Assembly: GCA_036346205.1 (NCBI GenBank)
Contig: JARFJB010000400.1
Location: 1,399,001-1,463,000, forward strand
Source: Vesta saturnalis
Lineage: Eukaryota; Arthropoda; Insecta; Coleoptera; Lampyridae
Direction of reading: 5' to 3'
DNA: 64,000 nt
Position 1 is the stretch's first letter, and every line of letters starts with the position of its first letter. A model generated the notes under the pieces. It worked only from the letters and a program-made list of their open reading frames with translations, ran no database searches and had not been told where the DNA came from. Of this stretch, positions 35,571-47,260 are shown piece after piece. The translations under genes and the position numbers were made by a program.

Positions 35571-38560
35571 CGTCCTCAGTAAAACCGGAAGTGTTCACAA
35601 AAATTAATTTGGTTGACTACAATGTCTGTTAAGAGATATGAATTTTTAACACAACACAATAATTTGGAGATTAAATTAGGTACCACTATTATTCGTAGAG
35701 ACATTTGTCTAAATGATGGTACTATAGACATCAGACTTTATTCTCCCATTGACCCCTGTTATAGGCATTACTTACTTCATCGACCCCCTTATATTTTTCT
35801 CTGTAGTACAGGGTTCACAACATTATCATAATGCAAATAATTCCGCATATATTAAAGAACAACTAAGAATAACAAAATTAGATTTATTGTTTCTTTTGTA
35901 ACACACGCATCTATGTAAAAAATATAATTCGTCAGTTCAATTGGGGTTAAAGTTGTAATATTTACTCCATAGTATTACGTAAAAACCGTATTAAACGATC
36001 AAACTGCGCTTGTGTAGTGGTTAGCAGGTTGCCGACTAACTTCAAGGAGATAGGCGGAGTCATGAAGACGTAAACTACCTGAAATTTGGCTTCTATAAGA
36101 CAGAACTCAAACGTCCTAAGAATTACATCACAGTCTAAACTTAACTATCGTTATCTTAAGCTGAGATGTTAGTCTTTTCAGTATAAACCTCGTATAATCA
36201 AATTTGAAGGTAAACAAGTGCGATAAATACTTTTGAAAACACAAGTCCTAAAATATTAACAATCCTAACTAAACTATTTATTTTACCCTTGCATAATATG
36301 GATTAGTATTTATGATTACCAACAGGAATCCAAAATTAATAAATAAATAACACTCTTTAACTTTAAAGAAGTACGTCAAGATTCGTATAAATAAGCTCAA
36401 TAAATTTATTTTGGTTCAAAATAATAAATACATAAACGTTAAGTATGTTTTGAAAATACCAAATTTCAATTAATATTAAAAAAACAAAACACCTAAGCTT
36501 AAACAGATTTTGAAACATATACGTTACTAACACCTCGCACATTCATGTCAACAAATTGGTGGAATGTTTTCAATTCGCCCTCATATATTCGCTAGAATTA
36601 CTATACATCAATGTAATGAATAGTCCATAAAATTCTTAATTAATTAAAAGTGAATATACATTTTTAAATATTAAAATACACCGATAAGAATAATGTTATC
36701 TTATCTTTCACTGAAATTTGCGTCATTTTGCATGTAATTTCTGATCTCAACTGAGTCGTAAATTTTAAACACTTAATTAGAACTTTGATTACTTACAAAA
36801 AAGAAAAAACATATAACTGATTATTGAATTCAATAAATTATACTTATAAAACGGTAGCGTTTTGCTTTTTACTTGCATAAACAAACGAATCAAAATTACG
36901 ATAACAAACAGTTTGTCAATGCACAATCTATCAAGCTGAGTCTCTCTTCTAAATGGCAACGAAAGCTAAATTTGGGTTGATTGCATTAAGGTTTGACTGT
37001 AACCTTTTTCGTTCAGACGTAGTCATGTGATTAAATGCAATTCCTAATAATCTAGTTCTTACATTAATTGATGAAAAATAATCCTTTATAATGCCGATAA
37101 ATAATGGTATCCTTTATAAGGCCCTAAATCCACCACCCTCAGTGTTCCAGACAAGAAAGAAACTATCACACTATTATTGTTTCAAAGCCCAACCACATCA
37201 AGGTGATCGAATGTATAATACACAAATGATGCAGTTGTACCACCGTAATGTATTGGAAGATTGCTTCTATTGTCGCTACTCAATTGTATTTTCGGTACTT
37301 TGATTTGAGTAGCGCTCATAATTTATCCACAGCGCTTTTCTAACAGTTCTAGACTTATTAATTAATTCTTAATGTTCTACATTTACGCTGTGTTAATCTT
37401 TACATTTAATATCAACAGCGGAGTTCACCTTATTTACACATTAAAATTACTTTGCTTCATTAGCGTAAAATTGAAGGATGCACCGAAATTTCCTCGACAC
37501 AAATTTTACCTTTTTTTACAAGCAGGGGCCGTAATTAAAACACTTATACTATACATAAGTTTGTGCTGCATTCACATTTGCGATAAGCAAAAATCTTCTC
37601 AAACCGCAGTTTTAGTCAACATTTCATCCTCAACAAACAAACACCTTAACTAAAGGTTAACTCCTTCAGTGCAGAATAACCAACTCCTTATATAAGTACC
37701 CCATCACCATTATGATAAGGGTGTTTAAGTATCACGTGATCGTACTGAGAAACGGTACCAAAGCAATCAAAATTACCAAACCTACGTCATTTTGAAATTT
37801 TAAATTTTAAAAGAAAAATATAATAACTATGAAATGCCCAGATTAGATTTTCAAATTCACTCCGAAGAATGTATATATGCATATAATAAATGTTACATAT
37901 TAAAATTAATAGTAATCATGTTTGTAGTAATAAAAAAGATTCAGAAGATGTATACATATATAATCATGCATCAAATACTCAAACTATAGTTTATCCTGAG
38001 TTCCTAACCATTATTAGATCACACGCTGCTCTTTTACGTCAGTTTTAAATATAAATTCCTTTCTCAACGATTGCGATTCGGTTAATGAACGTATTTTCCA
38101 GAGCCGGCCTTGCGGGCATTAATTTTTTGTAAAACCCGAAATAAGAATTCTCTAACAATTCAGATACTCTTGTTTTCTAACAATAACTGCTATTTTACGT
38201 ATCTCAGTGGCGTAATATTCGCAAGACACTAAAAAAAAATCATTCCACCAAATTTTACCTACTAAGTACACTCAAATCACATGGATATGGTTTAAGAGTA
38301 CTTACGAATAGCAGTACTATGACTGTTAACTGCATTACCTCTATTGAGGTAAGCGTTATCCAAAATATTAGCGCAGCTTTGTTTAGACGTTTCTAATTCA
38401 AATACATGTTGACTTATTTACATTCTGTGTTAATATATTATGTGTTTACCTTATATTCGATAACTATAAAGTATATATTCAGAGAGTCTCGCACATAGGT
38501 TACCGGTTATTTTATATAACTATCCAACATCGTTGTTTAAGCTTTTCTTTGATAGATAAA
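35571..38560. other. Gene-free AT-rich stretch
   Basis: No recognisable coding sequence, transposon end or structural RNA was seen. Short open frames (for example 37372-37653) have no family features. TATA-like sequences at about 38469 and 38514 precede a possible small first exon at 38561, discussed as a finding. Confidence 0.5.
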
Positions 38561-39002
38561 ATGGGGATTTTAAGAAGAACCGCAATAGCTGTGCAAAAGG
38601 TAATACTTTTAATTATTACAATGGTGATCATTAGTATCGCGAAAACTTGATTGGAGGAAATCTCGAAATTAATACTCTAAATTTATCATTTTCAAACTAC
38701 TTAATCCTTACAAAGCTAATAGCGGGTTTCAAATATACTTTTCTAGTTGACCCATAATTTACATTTAACATACAAAAATATCCCTGAACAAATAATTAAT
38801 ATTTCAAATTTTCGCAAAATTAGAGCGGTTGCGGAAGGTTCTTATAGTTCTCTAGGTAGTGCTGAAATATCAAATTTTGTGTACTATTAATCTTTAATTG
38901 TTTTGACCTTGGCTTTAGTTCAGCATGTGGAGGCTTGGGATGGTTCTTTGTTACGTTGATGAATACACTATAATAGCTATTTAAGCATCAAGCCCATAAT
39001 GC

Positions 39003-39048
39003 AAGTGTGCGTGTGCGTGTGCGTGTGCGTGTGCGTGTGCGTGTGCGT

Positions 39049-39090
<42 letters not shown>

Positions 39091-39102
39091 ATGTGTGTGT
39101 GT
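39003..39102. repeat. GTGTGC / GT microsatellite
   Basis: About ten GTGTGC units pass into a plain GT run, ending near GTGTGTGTTTTATTTATTT. Confidence 0.95.
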
Positions 39103-39208
39103 TTTATTTATTTCAAAATGCTCCATTTTATAATAACATACATGTATACAACTTTTACATTTAATTAAAAATTATTATTAATTTTATTAAATACATAAAT
39201 TAAACGTT

Positions 39209-39282
39209 TACCTCGAGTAAGATTTGAACCTACGACCTGTACTTTGCTAGAGTACCGCGGTAACCAACTGCGCTATAAAGAT
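39209..39282 (-). tRNA. tRNA-like sequence, left arm (degraded; anticodon AGC)
   Basis: It is the minus-strand counterpart of the sequence at 39406-39479. The anticodon arm GTACT-CTAGCAA-AGTAC is intact. The D stem has a mismatch (GCGC against CCGC), the T stem a G-T pair and the acceptor a mismatch. It is more decayed than the right copy and is probably a pseudogene or SINE-like relic. Confidence 0.5.
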
Positions 39283-39405
39283 TCAAGCCCCAGTCGATGT
39301 CAATTTTGTCTTTATGTATGTATAAGTGATGTAAATTCTCATTATATTAGAATTTACACCAGTTGTACATACATAAAGACAAAATTTACATCGATTGGGG
39401 CTTGA

Positions 39406-39479
39406 ATCTCAATAGCGCAGTTGGTTAGCGCGGTACTCTAGCAAAGTACAGGTCGTAGGTTCAAATCCTACTCGAGGTA
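39406..39479 (+). tRNA. tRNA-like sequence, right arm (anticodon AGC, tRNA-Ala by anticodon)
   Basis: A full cloverleaf can be drawn. The acceptor is ATCTCAA against TCGAGGT (one A-C mismatch, one wobble), discriminator A. The D arm is GCGC-AGTTGGTTA-GCGC, the anticodon arm GTACT-CTAGCAA-AGTAC with AGC at 39440-39442, the variable loop AGGTC and the T arm GTAGG-TTCAAAT-CCTAC. The internal Pol III boxes are good: TAGCGCAGTTGG and a near-perfect B box GGTTCAAATCC. The usual alanine identity pair G3-U70 is absent (C3-G70), so an alanine tRNA is doubtful; a tRNA-derived repeat is as likely. Sequence continuity with the palindrome on both sides argues for a mobile or repeat origin. Confidence 0.6.
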
Positions 39480-39701
39480 AACTTATTATTTATGTATTTA
39501 ATAAAATTAACAATAATTTTTAATTACATATTTAGTTTTGAACTTATTCGTTCATAATAAAACTTTTAGTGTTAATTTAAACTGTGATCATTCTTTTAAA
39601 GTCAATTGCATTGACGAATTTCATAAAGTGTAAGAGATATTTTGACATTAAAACGTATTAATTAGTTGGCCAGATGTCGTCATTGCCTTCGATGGTGTGA
39701 T

Positions 39702-40312
39702 TTAGCACTTCCTTTCTTTTCTCAAAAGATCACAATGAAAAAGAATGTGGTCTATCGCTTGATCGGTTGCACTACATAGGCATAATGCGTCACCTGAAAT
39801 TTTAAATCTGTAAAAGTAACTCATAATGTTCCCGTGCCCAATTAAAATTGTACATAGATTTTCAGTGTGTGGAATTTGTACTTGAAGTAAGGGATTGACC
39901 GTTGGGAAAAATTGCTTAACTATCGCACCTTTAACACTTAGTTCCCCTTCATTTTCCCACTTAGTTATGCAGTTGCTAATTAGTTGTTTTGTCACTGCAC
40001 ATTATTGCACTTTTACTTCATTATCGTTATTTACCGTTATCCTAATAACCTTTATTGAATTATGCAATTGCGTCACCTCTTCCATTTTAATTATGATAGG
40101 GGCAGTACCAGCTAGAATGCATACGGTATCGTTTTAAATGCTTTGGTTTTTCTGATGTTTATTAATCTGTGTACCCACTTAATTTTTTTTTGTACTTGTT
40201 TAATGACTGTAACCGCATGGGAGATCCATATGACAACATAGGTGGTATGGCGCATTTTTAAGTTTATATAAGTTGTAACGTGCAAAAATCGATATAGGAT
40301 CGATTGCATCAT
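39702..40312 (-). pseudogene. R1/LOA-like non-LTR retrotransposon C-terminus, decayed
   Basis: The minus strand carries the region after the reverse transcriptase: a KTKAFKTIPYA block (about 40160-40125) and, frame-shifted, CILAGTAPIIIKMEEV. The block 39995-39702 follows: ISNCITKWENEGELS, VKQFFPTVNPLLQVQIP, TILIGHGNIMSYFYRF and the Cys/His motif CLCSATDQAIDHILFHC. This is the standard order of the R1-type tail (LTGHG...YL.RF, C.C...T..HILFEC). The copy is truncated and shifted in frame. Confidence 0.7.
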
Positions 40313-40989
40313 TTTATCTGATTACTGTTTCTAAAAGCTACCTTAATAAGCATCTGTGATTTAAACATTTAGTAATATGCTTTAAGCTTACTAATTTCTA
40401 TTTTCTGTACTAAATGATTTAAAATTTCTGTATTTACGATTTTACTAATGAGTATGATGGATTAAATGATATACAAAATTATTCCTGTACTATAGCTAAT
40501 TGACCTTTTCAAGCGTAAGATCTTGCGTCGGCCAGAAGGGGTATTGTTTATTTTGATATTCTAAACTATAAATTACTGTGGGCGTAAAGACAAGCTCACG
40601 ACTTGCCCTCGTAAACTTATTTTAATTTATATCTTATTATATTTTTTTTGTGTGAATTGTGGGAATTCCAGAAAGTAAATAAATTTACGTTTGTTGAGGG
40701 AATTGTTCACTTACTTTTTATTCCTATTACTTACTACCTGTTTCAACCTTTACAGGCTCTCCCTCTTCCAAGAAATAAGAACCTTTTTCTTTTCCTTTTT
40801 TTTTTCTCTTTAAAGCGTGTGGGGTCCATTTCGATTCTTTCCTCTCTAACCAAATTGTCACTCCAACTATATTATCGATACCTCCAAAACAACCATGCAA
40901 TCCGAGCGCTCTGCGGTCTTCCCACCGCTCGATTGAGTTTTGGCCGAGCTCACTCATTCCTCTTATTTTGTTCAGCGTGGTGATTAGAC
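40313..40989. other. No recognised feature
   Basis: AT-rich sequence with a pyrimidine-rich tract at about 40780-40820. No gene or repeat family was recognised. Confidence 0.4.
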
Positions 40990-41141
40990 ACGTGTCCTGT
41001 CTTAATACTGTGTCGTTGAGGTACACGCTCATTTGCGAATCTTTTGTTTCTAGTTAATAACATAACCCATGGCTTTTGGCCGTTAAATTGAATTTTATTG
41101 TTAACGGACCACTCCATAGTCTTATTTAGGTCTGCATTCAC
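40990..41141 (-). pseudogene. Short reverse transcriptase fragment (Jockey-like)
   Basis: The minus frame reads MNADLNKTMEWSVNNKIQFN, then GQKPWVMLLTRNKR, then frame-shifted VYLNDTVLRQ. This matches the part after the YADD motif in Jockey-like reverse transcriptases (L..L..W...N...FN..K..VM..T.....). Only about 50 residues are recognisable. Confidence 0.55.
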
Positions 41142-41267
41142 AAAGTATTCTGTTTCTTCCCTTAACTAGAAGTGTCAAGTCAACTTTTAGATCTTTTAGA
41201 ATAAATCATATGTTCGCGTAATACGGAATCATATTTTGCCAACAGGAGTAATTCTAAAGAAAATCCT

Positions 41268-41792
41268 TTGTTTCCTGAGTCTGAGTATCATCATCCGCCT
41301 CGTGATTTGATAATGTCCAAGAATCTTGAACGACTTTCTCTCCACTGCTCACTTTTCCTTCGACGATTTCTTGCTCCTTTTGACAGGCTGATGAAATGTA
41401 TGGAGAGGTGTAATACTCCGTACCACACATATCAGGCAAAGAGCGAACGCTCGGCTAAGGTGGTGATACGTGACGTTCCCGTAGAACGATCCGAGATCGA
41501 CGTTAGTTCAGAGCTAAAAATACAAAACATTAAAGTAATTTCTGTTTTCAGAATAAAGCAGCGAGTGTCGTTACCCCGCCTGCTCAACCCCTTAGGGTTT
41601 GACTCCATATTGACCCTACTCGGAGGTATCAATTTGGAGAAGGCCCTACCTGTTATCCGCAAGGTGGCAGCGGAGTTCGCCCAGGCGAAAACTGCGATGG
41701 ACCTCTGGGGATTGATCCTCACGCACGGTTCAGAGCTGGTTGCCCTTTTCAGACAATCACACAAAGGTCCTGAGAGAAGACTAGTGTCCTAG
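41268..41792 (+). pseudogene. Probable Jockey-type ORF1 (gag-like) fragment
   Basis: A 174-codon open frame. Residues about 50-100 (YHTYQAKSERSAKVVIRDVP, then FRIKQRVSLPRLL) match the region before the zinc knuckles of Jockey-type ORF1 proteins (TY..K.E....V.RG...). Residues 110-174 (LTLLGGINLEKALPVIRKVA, LVALFRQSHKG) resemble the helical C-terminal region of such proteins. The zinc knuckles expected between the two are missing, so an internal deletion is likely. GC content is higher than the surroundings, which fits a younger insertion. Its orientation is opposite to the nearby RT fragment. Confidence 0.5.
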
Positions 41793-42934
41793 GTTAAGTA
41801 CGTAGTATCGACATTATTTAAATTTCTGTTCTGTTAACACCGGCAGTGTATTCACAGATCTAGCACGTTTCCGTTTATTTTAGATACGCAGGGCATCAGT
41901 AGTATCAACCACAACCGAGCGCCATCAGGACAGTCCACACAACATCTCTACCAACATCATCTTCAATACAACGCTTTTTTTTTGAGAACCACAAATTTAC
42001 AACTCAACGATTTCAACAGGCATAACCCACAACCACGCAATCCACGCGCTGAGCAGCGCACACCAACACTACTCAATACATTATTACTTATTTTATTGTG
42101 TAATATAACATTTTGTAATACGTATAATATGTATTAAAAAATTATACTAAACTTTGAAAAAAAAAGCGAAATTTTTATTCACGAACGTATTGAAAGTTGT
42201 AACGGGCGGTACTAGAATTAAGGATTATGACGGTTCCACATTCAGTCAAACTAAATGCCATAACTTTTTACAACAGTATTCGTATGAAATTACAGAAATG
42301 CCACCCGAAAAATTGTGTCGCCCAGGGCCCGTCCGCCCCCCCCCTCACTACTGACCTTATTTCTATGAATCTATTTATCAAAGTGTGTTATTACTTTTAA
42401 ATTTCTATACATACCATATGCAAAGCTTCAATGATACTTAAGGTCAAATATCAAATATAATAATTCATTAACAGGGCATAATTCATGTTACTCAACCTGG
42501 TTAGGAATTTGCGTTATCTTTTGTATAACTAGGACTTAGTTTTAAAATTGGATTAATTTATATTGTTATTTTCGGAAATTTACTTTGTTTCGATTGGCGA
42601 TTACAACAATCACGGTAAGTGGTCATATCAGGCACCTTTCATATACAACTTTCGTATGATAAAAGTTACGCATTTAACTGTTATTATATAAAAGCACATT
42701 TTTAACATATACGGAACTATTTAAAACTCCATGTTTTGGTTTTTGAAATTTCAGCTTATGCGTTCAATGGTTGGAAAATTTTTATTGAGTGCTACCGTTG
42801 TTGATAAGCGGCAACCTCGGCAGCTGAAAAAACAATTTTTACATTTGTTGTTGCTAATGTTGCTTTTAGTCGTCCATATTTTCTTTTCAAAGGAGCGTCT
42901 TGCTGCATAAGTTTCATTCACACATGTTTTGATA
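41793..42934. other. No recognised gene; possible 3' part of the Jockey-like fragment
   Basis: Positions 41880-42070 are rich in CAAC and ACC and may belong to the fragment before it. The rest is AT-rich sequence without recognisable features. Confidence 0.4.
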
Positions 42935-43380
42935 TAGTAGCGCCGGAGAGAGGTGTCTCATAGCTGACTCGAGAATGGGGATATAATTATTACTTTGAAA
43001 TGCATCTGTTTCCCTTTATCTCAGGGCGAAGTTCCCACTTAAAGAAAGACGGGGTTATAATATACGTCTGCTATATATTTTAAATGCAGGACTTAAAATC
43101 GTATGTCGATTCTAAAGTCAAAGCGCATGACGCTGTCAGATGTCTTCTTAGCTATTTAACCTCAAATTATTCTTCGTATTTCGTTTCGTATAATCGCATC
43201 GTGTTTTGTAGATATAATAATTTATCTTTCACTTCGTAATTTATTAGTTTCCATTGCATTTGTAAACAACAGTTTTTTTCAAAACCATTATTATTAATAT
43301 TCACTATTACGAGGTACGTTTATAATGCAAAATGTATTTCCAATTCATTGAATGCATTGAATGAATTTATTTTGCAGCAA

Positions 43381-44750
43381 ATAATGATGTCATTAAAAGG
43401 TAAATCTTTGAAAAGCCAAACTCAAGTAATGTTAATGAATATACTGCATTATTTCGAGATGGAACGCGATAACGGGGGACCAAGTTTACCTTTAACTTCC
43501 ATTATCCAGGTACGCCAATAGTTTTCACTACTTAAATTTATATTTATGTAATATTATGTTGCAGCGACCGTAACTCGGACAAAGGCAAGAATGGCTCTCG
43601 CTTCAGAATCTGGGAAATCGGCACCAGATTAACTGCCAAAACATAGGCTGCGTTTGAAGTCGAAGTCAGAGGATGTCGACGAATACGTGAAAGACGTTTT
43701 GAAACGAAAAATTTACACCATGCATGCAACTGGTAAATAATTCAGAAATTATTGTTGAAATGGAGTTAATCACTGTTTCATTTTAGGCTCACATATTACT
43801 ATCGAAAAACTCCAAACAGAATTTAAAGAAGATAAAATATTTACCTTCAGTAAAACGAGTTTGAAACAATTATTACACAAAATTGGTTTTGAATTCTAAG
43901 TTGACGATGGAAGAAGGCGTTTAATGGAGCAGGTTCATATTGCTGGTGCTCGAGCAACATTTTTGCGAAAATATTTTGCTAATAAACGTTGTGAAATTAG
44001 TTACGATCCTGTCTTTTTGGATGAGACGTGGACTTTTAGTCGAGGAAGCGTTCGAAAATCATGGCATGATAATGATTTGAAAAGCACAAAAAACAAACCG
44101 CTAGGAGAAGGGAAACGGTAATTAAAATAGTCCGATTTGTTAAAACTATTTTTAACCGAACAAGTTTTAGTTTTATCGTACTGAGTGCTGGCAACAAGGA
44201 TGGTTTTATACCTAATTCATCATTGGTATTTTCCAGTAAAAATAAGACAGCAGGCTACCACGATAATATGAACGCTGATTTATTTCAAAAATGGTTTCAA
44301 GAATATCTTTTACCAAATTTAGAAAAACCAAGTTTGATAATTCTTGACAATGCCAGTTAGTAGAAAAAATACCTTCAAGTAGTTGGAAGAAAGAAGATCT
44401 TCTTCAATTTTTAAGAAAACACAACAATCTTCATTCGAATGATATGCTGAAAGTAGAATTATTACAAATTGCCAAGGATTTACAAGTTCCAAAAATATAT
44501 GCAATTGTTGCTCATCAATGGGGACATCAAATTTTACGTTTACCTCCGTATCACTGCCAATTCAACCCTATCGAGTTAATATGGGCACATTTTAAACAGT
44601 ATTACATCAAAAACGTTGGAGACCGAGTTTCAGGGATGATAATGTTTTATCGCTGTGGAAGGATTCATTAAACCAAGTAACTAGAGAACTGTGGCAAAAG
44701 TGTATTTTCCATGCTGAAAAGGAAATGAGCCAGTGGTGGGACATATGAAG
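43381..44750 (+). pseudogene. DDE_3 transposase (IS630/Tc1 type), multi-exon, decayed
   Basis: Blocks in family order: a possible first exon (43384-43509) from MMSLKGKSLKSQTQ to LTSIIQ, then GTACGC...GCAG and ATVTRTKARMALASESG (about 43563-43620). DEYVKDVLKRKIYTM follows, then a second intron-like gap to GSHITIEKLQTEFKEDK (about 43788). After that come FLRKYFANKRCEI, VFLDETWTFSRG (first Asp), EKPSLIILDNA (second Asp, 44325-44355), and LLQIAKDLQ with LRLPPYHCQFNPIELIWAH (Glu). Stops at several places and shifts near 44120, 44355 and 44640 make it dead. It is related to the transposase at 6318-19438 but well diverged. Confidence 0.75.
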
Positions 44751-44970
44751 TGAATGAGTTTTTTCCAAAGATTATTATGACAGAACTTTCAAATCAAATA
44801 AAATCAGAAAAAAATTTCGAAACCAGCCGATTTCTATTTTTAAGTGTGCGGTTGGTCAGATTATTATTTTATTTTAGAGGTCATTTATGTAACGCTTAGA
44901 GACGGGTATAGGGAAATATTAACAAAAGTTGCTTAGAATTTTATGCAGAATCCGAAAATGCAATAACATA

Positions 44971-45155
44971 CAGGGTATTCAATTGAATTGTCTAAGTTGC
45001 CTTGGGTTTCTGGTAGAAGTGGCAACGTTGCACTTTTGAAAATAGTTTTAAAAGATAGATCATGACCTATTATGTCTACATACCAAATTTGGAATAGTTG
45101 TCTTTTTTAGTTCGCTTGTATTTTTATAGAACAACAATAATCTTGAATCACCCTG
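44971..45155. mobile_element. 185-bp mariner-type MITE
   Basis: The ends CAGGGTATTCAATTG and CTTGAATCACCCTG are inverted and flanked by TA (44969-44970 and 45156-45157). It has no coding capacity. The CAGGGTG-type end resembles those of M2 and the element at 49023. Confidence 0.75.
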
Positions 45156-46103
45156 TATATGTAACGCAAATACTCAAAACTATTGCTACGACTGATTAGA
45201 TAATTAAAAGATCTCTCAAAAGTTCCATTGCAACACCTCCCCTTTCCATTAAAGAAAATCATCAATGACGTCATCACGCTTACATAGGTAACCTCAAAAA
45301 TAAATTAATAACCTGAACAACCGCGCGTCTAAAAATAAAAATCGACGGGTATCGGGATTTTTCTCTGAAGTTGCCGGTTTAAGAATTATTGAATTGATTC
45401 CATAATTTAGCCGCTCACTGTATATATTGACAAACTGTAAACTGAGATTTTTAAAATCGGTTATATTATTAACTAATAATAAATCTCATTTTTAACATCC
45501 AATACAGTGCATTGATTTATGACAAAATCAGTTATTTATAAGTGGCGTCGTTAACCAAATTACAGTCTTGACTCTTTTGACGCAGTTAGATCTGTCGGCT
45601 AAAAACGATCCTCCGCAATTAACCAAACTTTTCGCACTTCATTCGTGCACTGCCTACTGATAGCTAATTCGTTTCTTATTGAAAATTATTTATATAATTA
45701 ATTTGTAACACAGATCCAAAACGAAATTTTGTTGACCCAGTCTCGGTTCTGGTAATCGTTTACAGTTGTACAATATATTTTTATATCATATGACTACCAC
45801 ACTCGGAGGACTTTATAAACCAGAATAAGTGCTAACAGACCTTAAACGAAATTTTTATTTATACGAGTGAATGGGGATTTTTAAGACCTTTAGGATGCTA
45901 AATCCCGAGATATTCGAACAATAATTTCATTTAAATTTGACAGTGCTGCTTAAATTTGAAAATAACCTAGAAACATTGACGATGTTTTGTTGGTATTCAA
46001 AATTACGAACTATATGAACCAATAAAGACATACGTTTTTAAAATCTTAAACCATGCTTTACTAAAAGATGTCATAAGACACCTCTCGCCGGCCCGACTTT
46101 ATA

Positions 46104-47260
46104 CATATTTCTTTTGAAACCCATTCAGCAAAGGTAAATAGGATTGATTGAATCACTTTTAGGGAAAACGATCGCATTCATTCTCTTAACGAATGGAACC
46201 GTAGCACATGTAATTTCCCAATGTAAATAAAAATAAATATTTATGAAAAGGTGTGCATTGCTTGATGAACTGCAGGTTCAGAACAAAGTTCATGTACAAA
46301 GCATTTATTATAAATTGAGGTTGTTTCTGACACATACTGTAATCAAGTCATGTGCGATTATTTACCTTCACTCACACTTGAATTATTATAAATTCTCATT
46401 AATTGTGGAGAATCTGGTAAAGGTCAAGAATAATTTTACAAAAAAGCAAATTATATACGCAACGAAATGTGTTATTTATTTATTGCAAGCGAGGCATAAA
46501 GCTTGTATAATGTATTGAAACTGAAATTGAACATATTATTAAACTTATAAGAAATTCGACACAAATTACTTAACACAAAAGATCACAATATAACAATTCA
46601 TTAAAAATAAATTTCCAGAGCACCATTCTATTCGATTTTAACATAATCGATATATACAAACGTCTACTCCAGCAACAAACAAATATCCAATTCATATAAA
46701 ATTTGGATTTGTAGACTAAACTAAATTCATTAAATACTTCTTAGGAAGATGTTCACACTTATAAATAATACATTTAACTAAATATGAAATGCACAAAATA
46801 ACAGCCTGTCTGCTTTTGTTGTTTAATCATCTTATTCGTTTCGTGAAACGGTAAGAGACTACCAATTTGACTTTAAAAGCAGCCAAAAAAATCTACTAGT
46901 AAAAGCTGTTACGAGTAGATATTGCGAGGTATACCCTACATTGTACGTAATTCATAAATGTTTGTTAAAACGAAAAGGTTCTAGAAAAAAATGTTTTCTC
47001 TCTAAAAACTATGGTACTTGATTTTGTTTAACATACATTTATTAAATCACGCAAATTTTAAGTACCAAAATCTAAAATAACTTATAATAGTATTTAAGAA
47101 TTGAAAATTATTATACAGAATAACCCAGAGTCTTTCGAGGCTATTCAAGATAGATCTAAGAAAGCACAGGAAACGTCGTACAACGGACTAGTCTCGCTCG
47201 ATAAAACTCGAACGATATGTAGCAGATTTACAAGATAATATTGTTAATATTGCTTCTAAT
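46104..47260. other. Region downstream of Shroom
   Basis: AT-rich sequence without recognisable genes. The Shroom 3' untranslated region should run leftwards from 47260; possible polyadenylation signals on the minus strand (TTTATT on the plus strand) occur near 47037. An ORF at 46243-46518 has no family features. Confidence 0.4.

Larger units (their letters stand above)
39161..39526. repeat. 366-bp palindrome with a tRNA-like sequence in each arm
   Basis: The left arm (39161-39339) and right arm (39349-39526) are nearly perfect inverted repeats around a 9-bp spacer (CATTATATT). Shared blocks from the outside in are TAATTAAAAATTATT, TTTTATTAAATACATAAAT, TTTACCTCGAGTA, the tRNA-like segment, ATTCAAGCCCCA, TTTGTCTTTATGTATGTA and TGTAAATTCT. 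The arms differ at scattered positions, so they have had time to diverge or were not copied as one event. Confidence 0.95.
42935..46103 (+). mobile_element. Second IS630/Tc1-type element (boundaries tentative)
   Basis: The left end TATAGTAGCGCCGGAGAGAG with GTGTCTCAT and the right end reading, inverted, TATAAAGTCGGGCCGGCGAG with AGGTGTCTTAT are imperfect inverted repeats of about 30 bp. Between them lie a decayed DDE_3 transposase (43381-44750) and a 185-bp MITE (44971-45155). The exact first base and the target duplication are not clear. Confidence 0.5.

Noticed and set aside
37091..37653. Two plus-strand ORFs of 70 and 93 codons
   Set aside because: No motif, no splice context and normal length for chance frames in this sequence.
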